Shown here one piece after another: positions 1 to 8,710 of a DNA stretch of 36,727 bases. This DNA is from Planctomycetota bacterium. Lineage in GTDB: Bacteria > Planctomycetota > Brocadiia > SM23-32. Both the position numbers and the translations under genes were made by a program. Where the stretch lies: contig DAOVRD010000003.1 in the NCBI GenBank assembly GCA_030628375.1, positions 1 to 36,727 of the forward strand, read 5' to 3'. The notes beneath the pieces are model-generated. The model saw only the letters and a list, made by a program, of their open reading frames with translations. It did no database searches and had not been told where the DNA came from. Within the stretch, counting starts at the first letter, position 1; every line of letters starts with the position of its first letter.

Positions 1-1236
1 CGCGAAGGGCTGGCCCTGTGCATCAATCACCTGACGGAAGGGGGAGTGCTGGCCGCCACGCGCGGCCGACAGCTTCCTCCCCGGGACAACGTCAAGCTCT
101 TCGCGACGATGTGCGCGGCACTGGAGGACCTGGGATACGCAGATCCCGGACGGCAGATGGTCCAGTTGCGGGATCATCAGGCCGCTGCCACGCTTGCCTT
201 CCGCACTCCCGTCTCCTCAGAACGGTGCGGCCTGCTCAAATCCGACGCCGCGCGCCTCGCCCTCGACATAGAGTGGTGCCCCTGCCCCGGCGTCCGCTAC
301 GACGAACAGACCCACCAGGTCGAAGGACCTGAAGGCAAGCCCTACTCCTATTTCCACCACGCGGCCGTGCAGATACTTTCGGAGCGGCGCGAACCGTTCT
401 TCCGGGATTGGATTTACAACGTGCGCCCCGCGACGGACGGCAGGCCCTACTTCTACGACTTCTTCCGCTGGAAATCGCTGCCCCGGTTCGTGGAGAGCTA
501 TGGCCATGAATGGCTCAGGCGCCTGGAACTGGGCTACGTAGTCCTGGTGTTCGCCCTCGTGCAGGCGGTCGTTGTGGGCGGCGTGCTGGTCCTCCTTCCG
601 CTGCTGCGGCTGCGGCGGGGGCGCGGCGTCTCGGGCGGTCGGGCGGCAACGGGCGCGTACTTCCTCCTGCTGGGGCTCGGCTACCTGATGCTGGAGATCG
701 TATTCCTTCTGAAGTTCACGTACTTCCTGGGCGATCCGATCTACGCGGCGGCCGGCGTGATCGGCGCGTTCCTGGTGTTCAGCGGCCTGGGAAGCGCGTC
801 GAGCCGTCGGCTCTGCTCCTCTCCGCAACGTGCGATCTGCGTGGCTGCGCTGGGGATCGCGGTGATGGCAACGTTGTACGCCGCCGGCCTGGACGCCGTG
901 TTCCGCACGCTGATCGGATGGCCGCTGGCCGCGCGTGTCGTCGCGTCGGCACTCCTGACGGCGCCACTGGCGTTTCTGATGGGATGGCCTTTCCCCAACG
1001 GCCTGACGCTGGTCCAGAGGACCAACCCGCCGCTGGCGCCCTGGGCCTGGGGGATGAACGGGTTCGCCTCGGTGGCGGCTTCGCCGCTGGCCGTCATCAT
1101 CGCCATCGGCGCAGGCTTCAACACCGTCCTCCTGGTAGCCTCAGCGCTCTACGTCACCGCCGCTGCCGTATCTTTCGCCCTGCGTGAGGGCGGAGCCGCA
1201 GGAGCGCCGGCCACCGGAAGCGTCCCACCGACGTGA
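1..1236 (+). CDS. Spermidine-synthase-like integral membrane protein, 5'-truncated at window edge
   Basis: Frame +1 is open from base 1 (REGLALCINHLTEGGVLAATRG...). The N-terminal part resembles the end of a SAM-dependent/spermidine synthase domain, followed by several hydrophobic TM segments. Stop at 1236. Confidence 0.65.
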   Translation, partial: REGLALCINHLTEGGVLAATRGRQLPPRDNVKLFATMCAALEDLGYADPGRQMVQLRDHQAAATLAFRTPVSSERCGLLKSDAARLALDIEWCPCPGVRYDEQTHQVEGPEGKPYSYFHHAAVQILSERREPFFRDWIYNVRPATDGRPYFYDFFRWKSLPRFVESYGHEWLRRLELGYVVLVFALVQAVVVGGVLVLLPLLRLRRGRGVSGGRAATGAYFLLLGLGYLMLEIVFLLKFTYFLGDPIYAAAGVIGAFLVFSGLGSASSRRLCSSPQRAICVAALGIAVMATLYAAGLDAVFRTLIGWPLAARVVASALLTAPLAFLMGWPFPNGLTLVQRTNPPLAPWAWGMNGFASVAASPLAVIIAIGAGFNTVLLVASALYVTAAAVSFALREGGAAGAPATGSVPPT

Positions 1237-1329
1237 GGACGGGCATCCGCAGAAGAATTGAGGGGAGTTTACAGATCCGCCGCCGCCTCTCACGACTCAT
1301 CTTGCTCTGTAAAAACCTTTGTGTGGGTA

Positions 1330-1352
1330 GCCCCCGGCGTCTCGCCGGGGGC
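1330..1352. terminator. Perfect 10-bp hairpin GCCCCCGGCG-TCT-CGCCGGGGGC between convergent genes; possible bidirectional terminator or REP-like element
   Basis: Inverted repeat read directly. A second smaller hairpin (GGGCGagaCGCCC) follows at about 1375-1395. No U-tract. Confidence 0.5.
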
Positions 1353-1432
1353 GGCATCAGTCCTCCAGCGCCGGGCGAGACGCCCAGGCAGAGACCGCTC
1401 GGATGTGTGCGTCGAGGCGTCGCACAACCCGG

Positions 1433-3718
1433 TCATTCCAGTGCCTCCAGCAGCTCCACGGCTTGTTCCAGAGTCCGCTTGTCCCACCACTCGACGGTCT
1501 GGGGTGCCGGCCCGAACGGTGCGGACTTTCTGCCGGAGGACTTTTCGAGGTTGCTCTTGAGGGCCCGAATGGCCGGAAGGCTGTCTCTGTCGCCCAACTT
1601 CGCCAGCAGAAGGGCTGCACACGCTTGCTCGGTAGCTCCCCCTGGAAGCTCCGGTGCCCACGGGATGTAGATATTGCCTGCCAGGGGGGCGTAAGAACCC
1701 ACCATCGCCGGCCTGTCGAGGGCCTTCTCAATCGCCTCGATTACCTCTGGGCGCAACTGCCTCTTGGGCGGGTACTCGGGCGGCTTGTCCATTACGCCCC
1801 TAAGAGCCTGGATCGCCGCGTCCGTCCCCATCCTTCCCAGAGCGGCAATGGTCTCCCTTCTGTTCCTGGGGGAGGGACCGGCCAGGGCCTCACGGACCAC
1901 GCGGAGCAGGACGCGCTTGGGCGTAGCGTCACCCATCAACTCCCCCCGGCCAACGCTGAAGAGCCAGATGGCGACACCGTTGAGACTTTCAAGATCGTCT
2001 CCCACCATCTCGACCGCCGCGTTCACGTCCGCCTCGTCGAGCCGAAGCAAGGTGGCAACCACGAGGTTCGCCGCCAGCTCTCCCACTTCCCATCCCCGCC
2101 TGCGGATACCGAGGAGCCTGAAGCAAAGCTGCGCCCTGGCTACGGGGTCGGGCACGCTCCTGGCAAGGGCCTGGAGCACTTCATCTCTGGACGCGTCATC
2201 CTGCATCAGTTCGCGGACCTGCGGCGGTAGCAAATCCCAATATTGCCGCCACCCTGACCACATCTGCGTGGCTTTCCTTCCATACTGCTTTCGCTCATTC
2301 TGGGGACCCTCCAGACCATGGTCGGCAAGCCATCTGCACAGGTAATCCGCGCTCCCGGCGGTCAGCCCTCCATCGCCAGGCCACCCGCCGGGCCAGCGCA
2401 AGTTCTTGCCATGGTGGAAGCTGAGCGAGGCAGTCAACTCGTCGCCCCTGTAGAACTCGAACGTCGGATTGCCATGGCACGCGCACATGGCACCAGGCCG
2501 CTCCATCACCCGGATGTTCCCGATGACCTCGCGGACCTTCGCCGCGTTCGCTTCCTCCAAGAGCGTTTGCTGCTCATCCACGTTCTGTATGCCGGTACCG
2601 CCCGAACGCACACGGATACGCGTCGTCCCCTCCAAGGCACCGTACAGCGCCTCGTCCCACCGATGCAGGACACGGCAGCGAGGATTGGCTTCCGAGAAAG
2701 CGGCGACCTCATCCGCGGTGAGTAGAGTAGACATTACGTCCAGCTCGCGAAGTGCTGGCAGCTCCCCTGTCGGCAGCTTGCAGGCCCACGACGAATGCGC
2801 GTCAACCCATGTGAGGGCGTCGCACCGCGTTAGGGGTGACAGATCTCTCACACGCGTCCACGCGACAGTCAACCGCTTGAGGGAATCCAGCTTGGGAACC
2901 ATCGAGATGTCATAGAGTGAATCGCACATGGAAAGATCCAGGTGGCGCAACGCACCCAAAGAAGCCATCGCCTCGGTGTTGTCCAGCCGCGCGTCCTGCA
3001 GGCATAAGCACCTGATGCCACTCGAGCTAATGAGCCCCACGTCGAAAGGCACACTCCCAACGCTGTCCAACCTGAAGAACGCCAGGTTCTGCAGCGCCCG
3101 CAGGGACGAGTAATCCTGGAACCCTCCGCCCTCGCCCTCAATGCACAGATATCGGAGCTCGGCAGGCAGCTCAGGGAACTTGCCTGGCGGGAAATCCGCC
3201 GCCTGCATCGTTATTGTTACGCAAAGGCGGTCCAGATCGGCGCGCTCGATGCTACGCGCTACCTCCTCGTCCCAGTGGTCCAGGCGGACACCCCAAAGGC
3301 CCTTCATCTCCTCGTCGGAGAGTTGCAGCAAAGGGTTGGATACCTCCCTGCGGAGGCCTCCGGCAGTCATGCGCCCGGTCGGGCCAAGTTCACCGAAGCT
3401 CCACGAAACCGTGGCAGCCACTACGCGTTCCGTGTCGAGACCTTCCCGGAGCAGCAGGCGGCCGTCCTCATGTGCCGTAGTCTTGAAGTGGTACGTGCCT
3501 GGCGCCCCGAGGGTGAGGAACGTGTAGTCAATGCGGATGACGTCGCCCGGTTGCGGATCATCCGGCGTGCCGTTAAGAGACATCACGTACGGGTGGATGG
3601 GCTTGCCGTCCAGGGTAAACGTGTAGCCCTCCTGCGATTGGTTGCCCACAGCGGGCATGGACATGGCAACAACGAGCGCTGCAATGCAGACCGCGACACA
3701 ACAGGTATCCCTATTCAT
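1433..3718 (-). CDS. Secreted protein with leucine-rich-repeat-like and HEAT-like segments
   Basis: 761-aa ORF with signal peptide MNRDTCCVAVCIAALVVAMSMPAVG. LRR-like segments (LRYLCIEGEG..LRALQNLAFFRLDSV..LRHLDLSMCDSL..LKRLTVAWTRVRDLSPL). C-terminal HEAT-like helices (RRETIAALGRMGTDAAIQALRGVM; ACAALLLAKLGDRDSLPAIRAL). Confidence 0.75.
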   Translation of the reverse strand: MNRDTCCVAVCIAALVVAMSMPAVGNQSQEGYTFTLDGKPIHPYVMSLNGTPDDPQPGDVIRIDYTFLTLGAPGTYHFKTTAHEDGRLLLREGLDTERVVAATVSWSFGELGPTGRMTAGGLRREVSNPLLQLSDEEMKGLWGVRLDHWDEEVARSIERADLDRLCVTITMQAADFPPGKFPELPAELRYLCIEGEGGGFQDYSSLRALQNLAFFRLDSVGSVPFDVGLISSSGIRCLCLQDARLDNTEAMASLGALRHLDLSMCDSLYDISMVPKLDSLKRLTVAWTRVRDLSPLTRCDALTWVDAHSSWACKLPTGELPALRELDVMSTLLTADEVAAFSEANPRCRVLHRWDEALYGALEGTTRIRVRSGGTGIQNVDEQQTLLEEANAAKVREVIGNIRVMERPGAMCACHGNPTFEFYRGDELTASLSFHHGKNLRWPGGWPGDGGLTAGSADYLCRWLADHGLEGPQNERKQYGRKATQMWSGWRQYWDLLPPQVRELMQDDASRDEVLQALARSVPDPVARAQLCFRLLGIRRRGWEVGELAANLVVATLLRLDEADVNAAVEMVGDDLESLNGVAIWLFSVGRGELMGDATPKRVLLRVVREALAGPSPRNRRETIAALGRMGTDAAIQALRGVMDKPPEYPPKRQLRPEVIEAIEKALDRPAMVGSYAPLAGNIYIPWAPELPGGATEQACAALLLAKLGDRDSLPAIRALKSNLEKSSGRKSAPFGPAPQTVEWWDKRTLEQAVELLEALE

Positions 3719-3765
3719 CCCTGCACCCTCTCCTTCGCAGCAGAAGTCGGCAGGCGCTTGGAAAC

Positions 3766-4977
3766 CTAGTCCCGGCGGGCTACCCGCAGAATCCCCTCCG
3801 CATCCATGGGGACCAGCCGCGGCATCGGCGCTTGAGCACGGTCCCCGCTGCGCGTTTGGGGGACCAACTGGCCATCAATAATGATGTTCTCCGCCCTGCC
3901 GATCCGATACTTCTCGGGCTCTGCGCCCTGGCTGACGAAAACACTGCCCTGAACTTCGACGTCGTGCGGCATGCAGCCTTCGACCGGTATGCCGTTGTGC
4001 TCGCCGTAGCTGATGGAGATGCCAACGGGCCGGCGGCCGGAAAGGTTGCGGAACAGGTTGCCTCGGATGATGCCGGAGCCGTCCCGTATCCCGACGCCGT
4101 GACGAACGTTCTCGAAGATGTTGTTCTCGACCACGAACGTGCCGTCCATGCCCGGATGGGTGTCCACGGCGCAAAGCCGGTACCGCGTCCGATCGTCGCC
4201 ATTGACGCGATTGTGCGTGAACTCCCAGTGTGTCTTTCGAAAACCGGGCTTGTGGACGTACCTTCCCAGCCGCCTGGGACTGCCCCAGTCAAGCGACCCG
4301 TTGGAGGCCAGGCAGTGTCGGCATTGGCTGAACTCGTTGTCCATCACCAGCACGTAGGCCCCCGAGTAGACCGCCACACCGTACCCCAGGCCGTCGCGCG
4401 GACAGTCGTGGATGTAACAATGGTCCACTTGAGCCGTGGCCTCACTGGCGAAATTGGTGGCATAGCTGAAGCCCAGAAGCTCGCAGTGGTCTATGCGGAT
4501 GTTCTGCTTGCCGGATACGTTGATGCCGTAGGTGTTGTTGGTTTTGCTTTGGCTCGTGTCCGCGCCCTGGAGCTTCAGGCGCGTGAAGCGCACCCCGTCC
4601 CCGTCGACGCGAAACAGGTGAGTGTCCCGGCCTTCGGTCTGACATAGCGTCGTGGGTCCTTCGCCGAACAGGGTCAGCCCGCCGGGCACGCGCACCTCCT
4701 TCTGGAACACGTATCGGCCGGCGGGCAGGAACACCGCGTCGGTGCCTTCCTCGAGCGCCCGCTCACACGCCGCTTGCACCGCGCCGTCGGTCCGCCCCTC
4801 CACGGTGACACGCGTGGCGAACTCCCTCTCCTCAGCGTCGCTCAACGGCACGTCCGCACCGACAGCGCCGCGTGGCCCCACGGCCGGCATCTCTGCGCCC
4901 GGCTCCCGGTCCGCCGGCGCCCCGATCCCATGAACGACAAGCAGCATCAGCACCGCCGACACCATTGCTCCACTCAT
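3766..4977 (-). CDS. Secreted right-handed parallel beta-helix protein (pectate-lyase-like fold)
   Basis: 403 aa. N-terminal hydrophobic signal. Repeating INVSGKQNIRIDHCELLGFSY..AQVDHCYIHDC..VLVMDNEFSQC..FVVENNIFENV..GIIRGNLFRNLSG pattern typical of beta-helix rungs. Confidence 0.8.
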   Translation of the reverse strand: MSGAMVSAVLMLLVVHGIGAPADREPGAEMPAVGPRGAVGADVPLSDAEEREFATRVTVEGRTDGAVQAACERALEEGTDAVFLPAGRYVFQKEVRVPGGLTLFGEGPTTLCQTEGRDTHLFRVDGDGVRFTRLKLQGADTSQSKTNNTYGINVSGKQNIRIDHCELLGFSYATNFASEATAQVDHCYIHDCPRDGLGYGVAVYSGAYVLVMDNEFSQCRHCLASNGSLDWGSPRRLGRYVHKPGFRKTHWEFTHNRVNGDDRTRYRLCAVDTHPGMDGTFVVENNIFENVRHGVGIRDGSGIIRGNLFRNLSGRRPVGISISYGEHNGIPVEGCMPHDVEVQGSVFVSQGAEPEKYRIGRAENIIIDGQLVPQTRSGDRAQAPMPRLVPMDAEGILRVARRD

Positions 4978-5051
4978 CGCCCTGTCACCTCCTGATAGAT
5001 GCCCATCGGCGTCCAGACATGCGCCGGCGGCCCCCCGAGCGGCTGCCGGAC

Positions 5052-6119
5052 TCAGTCCCCCTGGCTCTTCACGGGGCCGATGTAGGTCGCAGCGACCACG
5101 ATGTCGTCGAACAGAACCCGGTTCGTCGGATTTGGATACCTTACTCTGTTCCGGCGCACTGAGTTCTCGGTGACGTAGTGCAGCAGCCAGAAGAAGTTGA
5201 CTTTCAACTCATCGCTTGTGCGCCAGCGGAATCCTTCGAACGCCTCGCCGTTGTCATCCAGAAGGCGGAATCCCATCCCCGTCCACTGGGAGCGCGGCGC
5301 GCCGCGCAAGAAGTGGGCCGTCAGTTCCCCGTCCAGCCAGAGGGCCAGCTCGCCGTCGGGGCGATCCGGCTCGGAATTGCACTTGAGCATGATTTCCACG
5401 CACTGCCACCGGTTGCGGGGCACCGGAGCGGGCCGCGCCGGACGCAGGCCGTTGCCCCAGTACTTACCGTCGGCCGAGACCTTCATTTCGTGCCAGTAGA
5501 CGTAGAAGCCCCAGGCGCCCGGCGGGGGGAAGCGACCGTTCCCGCCGAAGGGCTCGATGCCCGCCGTCATCCGATCGTCCCCGCGCGGACGTTCGCCGGC
5601 ACCGCCCTGCGGCCAGGGGGTCGAGGGATTGTAGCCGCCCAGATGCACGAAGTGATGGATGTAGCCCGCATCCGGCGGGAACTTCACGTAGAAGCGGGCG
5701 AACGCCCTGTCCACACCGCGCCGCAAGCGGGTGTAGAGATGCCCGCCCGTGTCCTTGCCCAGGGTGGCGGTCACTTCAAGCGAGCGCCTGCCCGAGCTGG
5801 CCGGCGGCACGTCGCTGCTGAAGGCCATCACCTGGCCGTCCCTGTTGCTGATGTCGCTCCAGCGTTCGGCCAGGTCCCCTATGGTTCCCGTCTCGAAGCT
5901 CTCGGCCAGAAGGACGGCCGGGTCCGCGTCTATGCCGATGTCGCCGGGATAGTTCCCGGCAAGGCCCGTCCCCTCCGGCTTGCCCGAGGGGACGGGCAAG
6001 CCGGAGGGCTGGCCGTCCGGACCCTGCGCGTCGGCCGCCGACGGGCTGCACCCGAGCGGCAGCATGAGGCCCACGACCATCGCAAGCGCCATACCCGTGA
6101 CGGCGAACCACCTTCTCAT
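5052..6119 (-). CDS. Lipoprotein with concanavalin-like/polysaccharide-lyase-like domain
   Basis: Start chosen at MRRWFAVTGMALAMVVGLMLPLGCS (lipobox LPLGC) with AGGAGAGG upstream. Body (ARFYVKFPPDAGYIHHFVHLGGY...WQCVEIMLKCN...LALWLDGEL..LFDDIVVAATYIGPV) resembles lectin-fold polysaccharide-binding or lyase domains. Confidence 0.65.
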   Translation of the reverse strand: MRRWFAVTGMALAMVVGLMLPLGCSPSAADAQGPDGQPSGLPVPSGKPEGTGLAGNYPGDIGIDADPAVLLAESFETGTIGDLAERWSDISNRDGQVMAFSSDVPPASSGRRSLEVTATLGKDTGGHLYTRLRRGVDRAFARFYVKFPPDAGYIHHFVHLGGYNPSTPWPQGGAGERPRGDDRMTAGIEPFGGNGRFPPPGAWGFYVYWHEMKVSADGKYWGNGLRPARPAPVPRNRWQCVEIMLKCNSEPDRPDGELALWLDGELTAHFLRGAPRSQWTGMGFRLLDDNGEAFEGFRWRTSDELKVNFFWLLHYVTENSVRRNRVRYPNPTNRVLFDDIVVAATYIGPVKSQGD

Positions 6120-6263
6120 TCGCCTCTCCTGATCCCCAATTTGACCAGCCCCCGCATGAGACCGTCGCGCCCGCCGGCCGCCGCGGGAATCATAGGCGAC
6201 GGGCCCACAATTGGCAAACGCCCGGTCCGCTTCGTGGGAACGGCGCAACGGCCCGAATGCGCC

Positions 6264-7064
6264 TCACTGCGAGTTCAGCAGGTCAACGATGCTGGTGGGG
6301 TGCTCGCGCTCCTCCGTGTGCGGCGGCTTGTCCCCGACCTGGCGATAGCGCACCACCAGTTTGTAGGGCGGCTGGATGTCAATGCGGCCGAAGCTCGACG
6401 GGTCTTCGGCAAAACGCCGGGCGACCCGCCGTGCCGCCTCCTCGATCTCCTGCCGCACCACCTCGGGATGGCGATGAATGGCCGCTTCGTGGGAACGGCC
6501 GTAGGCGTCCCTCTCCAACTCGTCGCCCTTGCCGGCCAGCGTTCCCTCCTTGCCGGCCACAGTCTCCACCCACGGCGTCAGCTCCTTCGCCTCGCGGCAG
6601 AAGGCCGCGTCCCCGGACGCGAAGATGATGGGCACGTCCAGTTCGTTCGCGCACAGGACCATCTGACCGTACTCGCCGATCGAGATGCCGTTGATACTCA
6701 TGTCAATGATGCCGAACCACTGCGTATGGGGGATGTGGGCATGAGGCGTGCCGGCCTTGGCGTGCTGGCCCACGAAGGCCAGGGCGTCGTAGGACGCGTC
6801 GAGCACGGACGGCCAGCCCATCCGGCCTCGCATCATCCGCGCCCGCCTGTCCAGCAGCTCGATGTCCATCGCCCCGCTCCCGTGTCCGTCGGCCACGACG
6901 ATGTCGTCGAAGCCGGCGTCGGCAAAGCCGCGCACGGCGGCGTTCACCTCCTCCGTGACCAGCCGGCGTGCCTTCTCATGGTAGCGCCCGGACGGCGAAA
7001 GGTAGTCCTCCACGTTGACGATGCCGGCCACGCCTTCCATGTCCGTCTCCACGTACATCTTCAT
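6264..7064 (-). CDS. M55 family D-aminopeptidase (DppA-like)
   Basis: MKMYVETDMEGVAGIVNVEDY...VADGHGSGAMDIELLDRRARMMRG...FVGQHAKAGTPHAHIPHT motifs are characteristic of DppA/M55 peptidases. Confidence 0.88.
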   Translation of the reverse strand: MKMYVETDMEGVAGIVNVEDYLSPSGRYHEKARRLVTEEVNAAVRGFADAGFDDIVVADGHGSGAMDIELLDRRARMMRGRMGWPSVLDASYDALAFVGQHAKAGTPHAHIPHTQWFGIIDMSINGISIGEYGQMVLCANELDVPIIFASGDAAFCREAKELTPWVETVAGKEGTLAGKGDELERDAYGRSHEAAIHRHPEVVRQEIEEAARRVARRFAEDPSSFGRIDIQPPYKLVVRYRQVGDKPPHTEEREHPTSIVDLLNSQ

Positions 7065-7121
7065 CTGACACTCCCTTCCGTTCTGGCACGACGCCTCCGC
7101 ACCGAGCGCGCGCACACCGGA

Positions 7122-8486
7122 TCACCCAACCCGCTGTCGCAGAGCGCCCGGCGCCGGCTGGAACACGAACACGTTCTCAGTCCGAGGAACCCGCCGCGAC
7201 TTGTAGAAGCCCGTATCGAGGGCGTGCGTTATCGCCTCGACGCGGTCGCGGTGCGCAAGGGCGATGGCAAAACCGCCGAAGCCCGCCCCCGTCAGGCGCG
7301 CACCCAGCGCTCCGGCCCCCCGCATGAGGGCCACCAATTGGTCCAGCTCGTAGCAACTGATCTCGTAGTCATCCGCGCAACTCCGGTGCGACTCGTCCAT
7401 CAGGCGGCCGAACTCCTCGAGGTCGCCGCACGCGAGACACTCCGCAGCCCGCTCGGTCCGCGCCGCTTCGCTCAGGACGTGTCGGCATCGCTGGACCACC
7501 TTGAGGCCGTCGCCCGGCATGGGCAGCAGCCGGCCGTTCGCCATCCGCAGGAACCGCTGCGCGAACTGGCCCGGCTGGATGCCGAACAGCGCCGAAGCTC
7601 GGCCCAGCGAAAGGCCCTCGCGCCGTCCGAGCACACGCTTCAGCAGGCCGACCATCCCCTCCGGCGCCACGTCGGGCCGCGCCGACGCCAGGTCGGCCAG
7701 GCGCTCGGGGGGCTCGACGCCAAGTTCACGCGCCAGCAGGCACACGGCCATTCGACACTCCAGGACGCGGCGGTTGTAGGCGAGAAGCGACTCGCCCGTC
7801 TTCTGCGCCCTGACCGTGCTGTGGGCGGCCACTATCCTGTAGTCCCGCGGAAACGCGACCCGCGTCACCCGCAGCGGGAAGAAGTCAATCTTCAGGACCT
7901 CCCCCTCTCGCGCGAGCAGGCAGACGGCCTGGTCCATGCCTCCTCCCTGTGTGCCGACGTAGTGTTCGGCCTCGGCCATCCGCTCCGCCATGGCCCGTCT
8001 GTCCGGTTCCATATCGTTCACAGCACTGAAGGCAAGCGCCGATGCCACAACCAGCGCGGTAGACGATGAAAGGCCCGCCGCCGGCGGAATGTCCCCTGCC
8101 ACCAGGCACGACATCCCCTTCAATTCGCCTACAGCCCTGCCCTGACTCAGGGCAAGTTCGACCAGGGATTGCACGCCCGCCTTGACGTAATTCCCCCAAT
8201 CTGCGGCGGCGTACGGAGCAATCGGGTCGGACAGCGCGAACCGGCGGTCTCCGTAAAGGGAACCGTCGGCGTTCTTCAGTTCGACCAGGCCGTCGTCGCG
8301 CGGCGCGACGGCCATCCGGATGGCCCGGTTGATGGCCATCGGCATGACGGGGAAGCCGTTGTAGTCGGTGTGCTCGCCGATCAGGTTAATGCGGCCGGGC
8401 GCTCGGACGAGCCAGGCGGGCCGCCGGTTGCCGAACCCCGCACTGAACTGCTCGGCAAGACCCTGGAATTCGTCGCAAACCGCCAC
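7122..8486 (-). CDS. galK: Galactokinase (GHMP kinase family)
   Basis: RAPGRINLIGEHTDYNGFPVMPMAI, PPAAGLSSSTALVVASAL and GARLTGAGFGGFAIAL motifs. GTG start at 8486 is preferred over the 8624 ORF start, which lies in a repeat. Confidence 0.9.
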   Translation of the reverse strand: MAVCDEFQGLAEQFSAGFGNRRPAWLVRAPGRINLIGEHTDYNGFPVMPMAINRAIRMAVAPRDDGLVELKNADGSLYGDRRFALSDPIAPYAAADWGNYVKAGVQSLVELALSQGRAVGELKGMSCLVAGDIPPAAGLSSSTALVVASALAFSAVNDMEPDRRAMAERMAEAEHYVGTQGGGMDQAVCLLAREGEVLKIDFFPLRVTRVAFPRDYRIVAAHSTVRAQKTGESLLAYNRRVLECRMAVCLLARELGVEPPERLADLASARPDVAPEGMVGLLKRVLGRREGLSLGRASALFGIQPGQFAQRFLRMANGRLLPMPGDGLKVVQRCRHVLSEAARTERAAECLACGDLEEFGRLMDESHRSCADDYEISCYELDQLVALMRGAGALGARLTGAGFGGFAIALAHRDRVEAITHALDTGFYKSRRVPRTENVFVFQPAPGALRQRVG

Positions 8487-8522
8487 CTGAGTGTCCTCAT
8501 CCCGAAGCGGGCCTCGGATTCT

Positions 8523-8710
8523 ACCCGACCCGGCAGGTCTTGCCAACGTTCGCACACAGGCGCACTCCCTCGGCAGCCGTAGGGGCGGTTCGGGAACTTT
8601 AGCCGCCTTGGCGGCCGCCCCCACACTCGGAGGCTACGGCCCAAGGATGAGCGTGCCCTTCCGCACAGAGAAGTCATCGTCCCCGGAGAACACCAGGTAG
8701 ACGGTCCGGC
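8523..8710. repeat. Direct repeat R1 (~188 bp): galK upstream region plus 3' end of the adjacent hydrolase gene
   Basis: Near-identical to 10749-10926. Shared ACCCGACCCGGCAGGTCTTGCCAACG ... GGATGAGCGTGCCCTTCCGCACAGAGAAGTCATCGTCCCCGGAGAACACCAG.TAGACGGTCCGGC. Confidence 0.92.

Noticed and set aside
5178-8069. 963-aa plus-strand ORF
   Set aside because: Antisense to three well-supported genes (lipoprotein, M55 peptidase, galK). Its protein looks like GC-rich antisense translation (His/Arg/Val/Pro-rich), so it is a high-GC artefact.
7122-8624. Extended galK start at 8624 (MGAAAKAAKVPEPPLRLPRECACVR...)
   Set aside because: The extra N-terminus lies within the R1 repeat and palindrome; the GTG at 8486 fits galactokinase length better.
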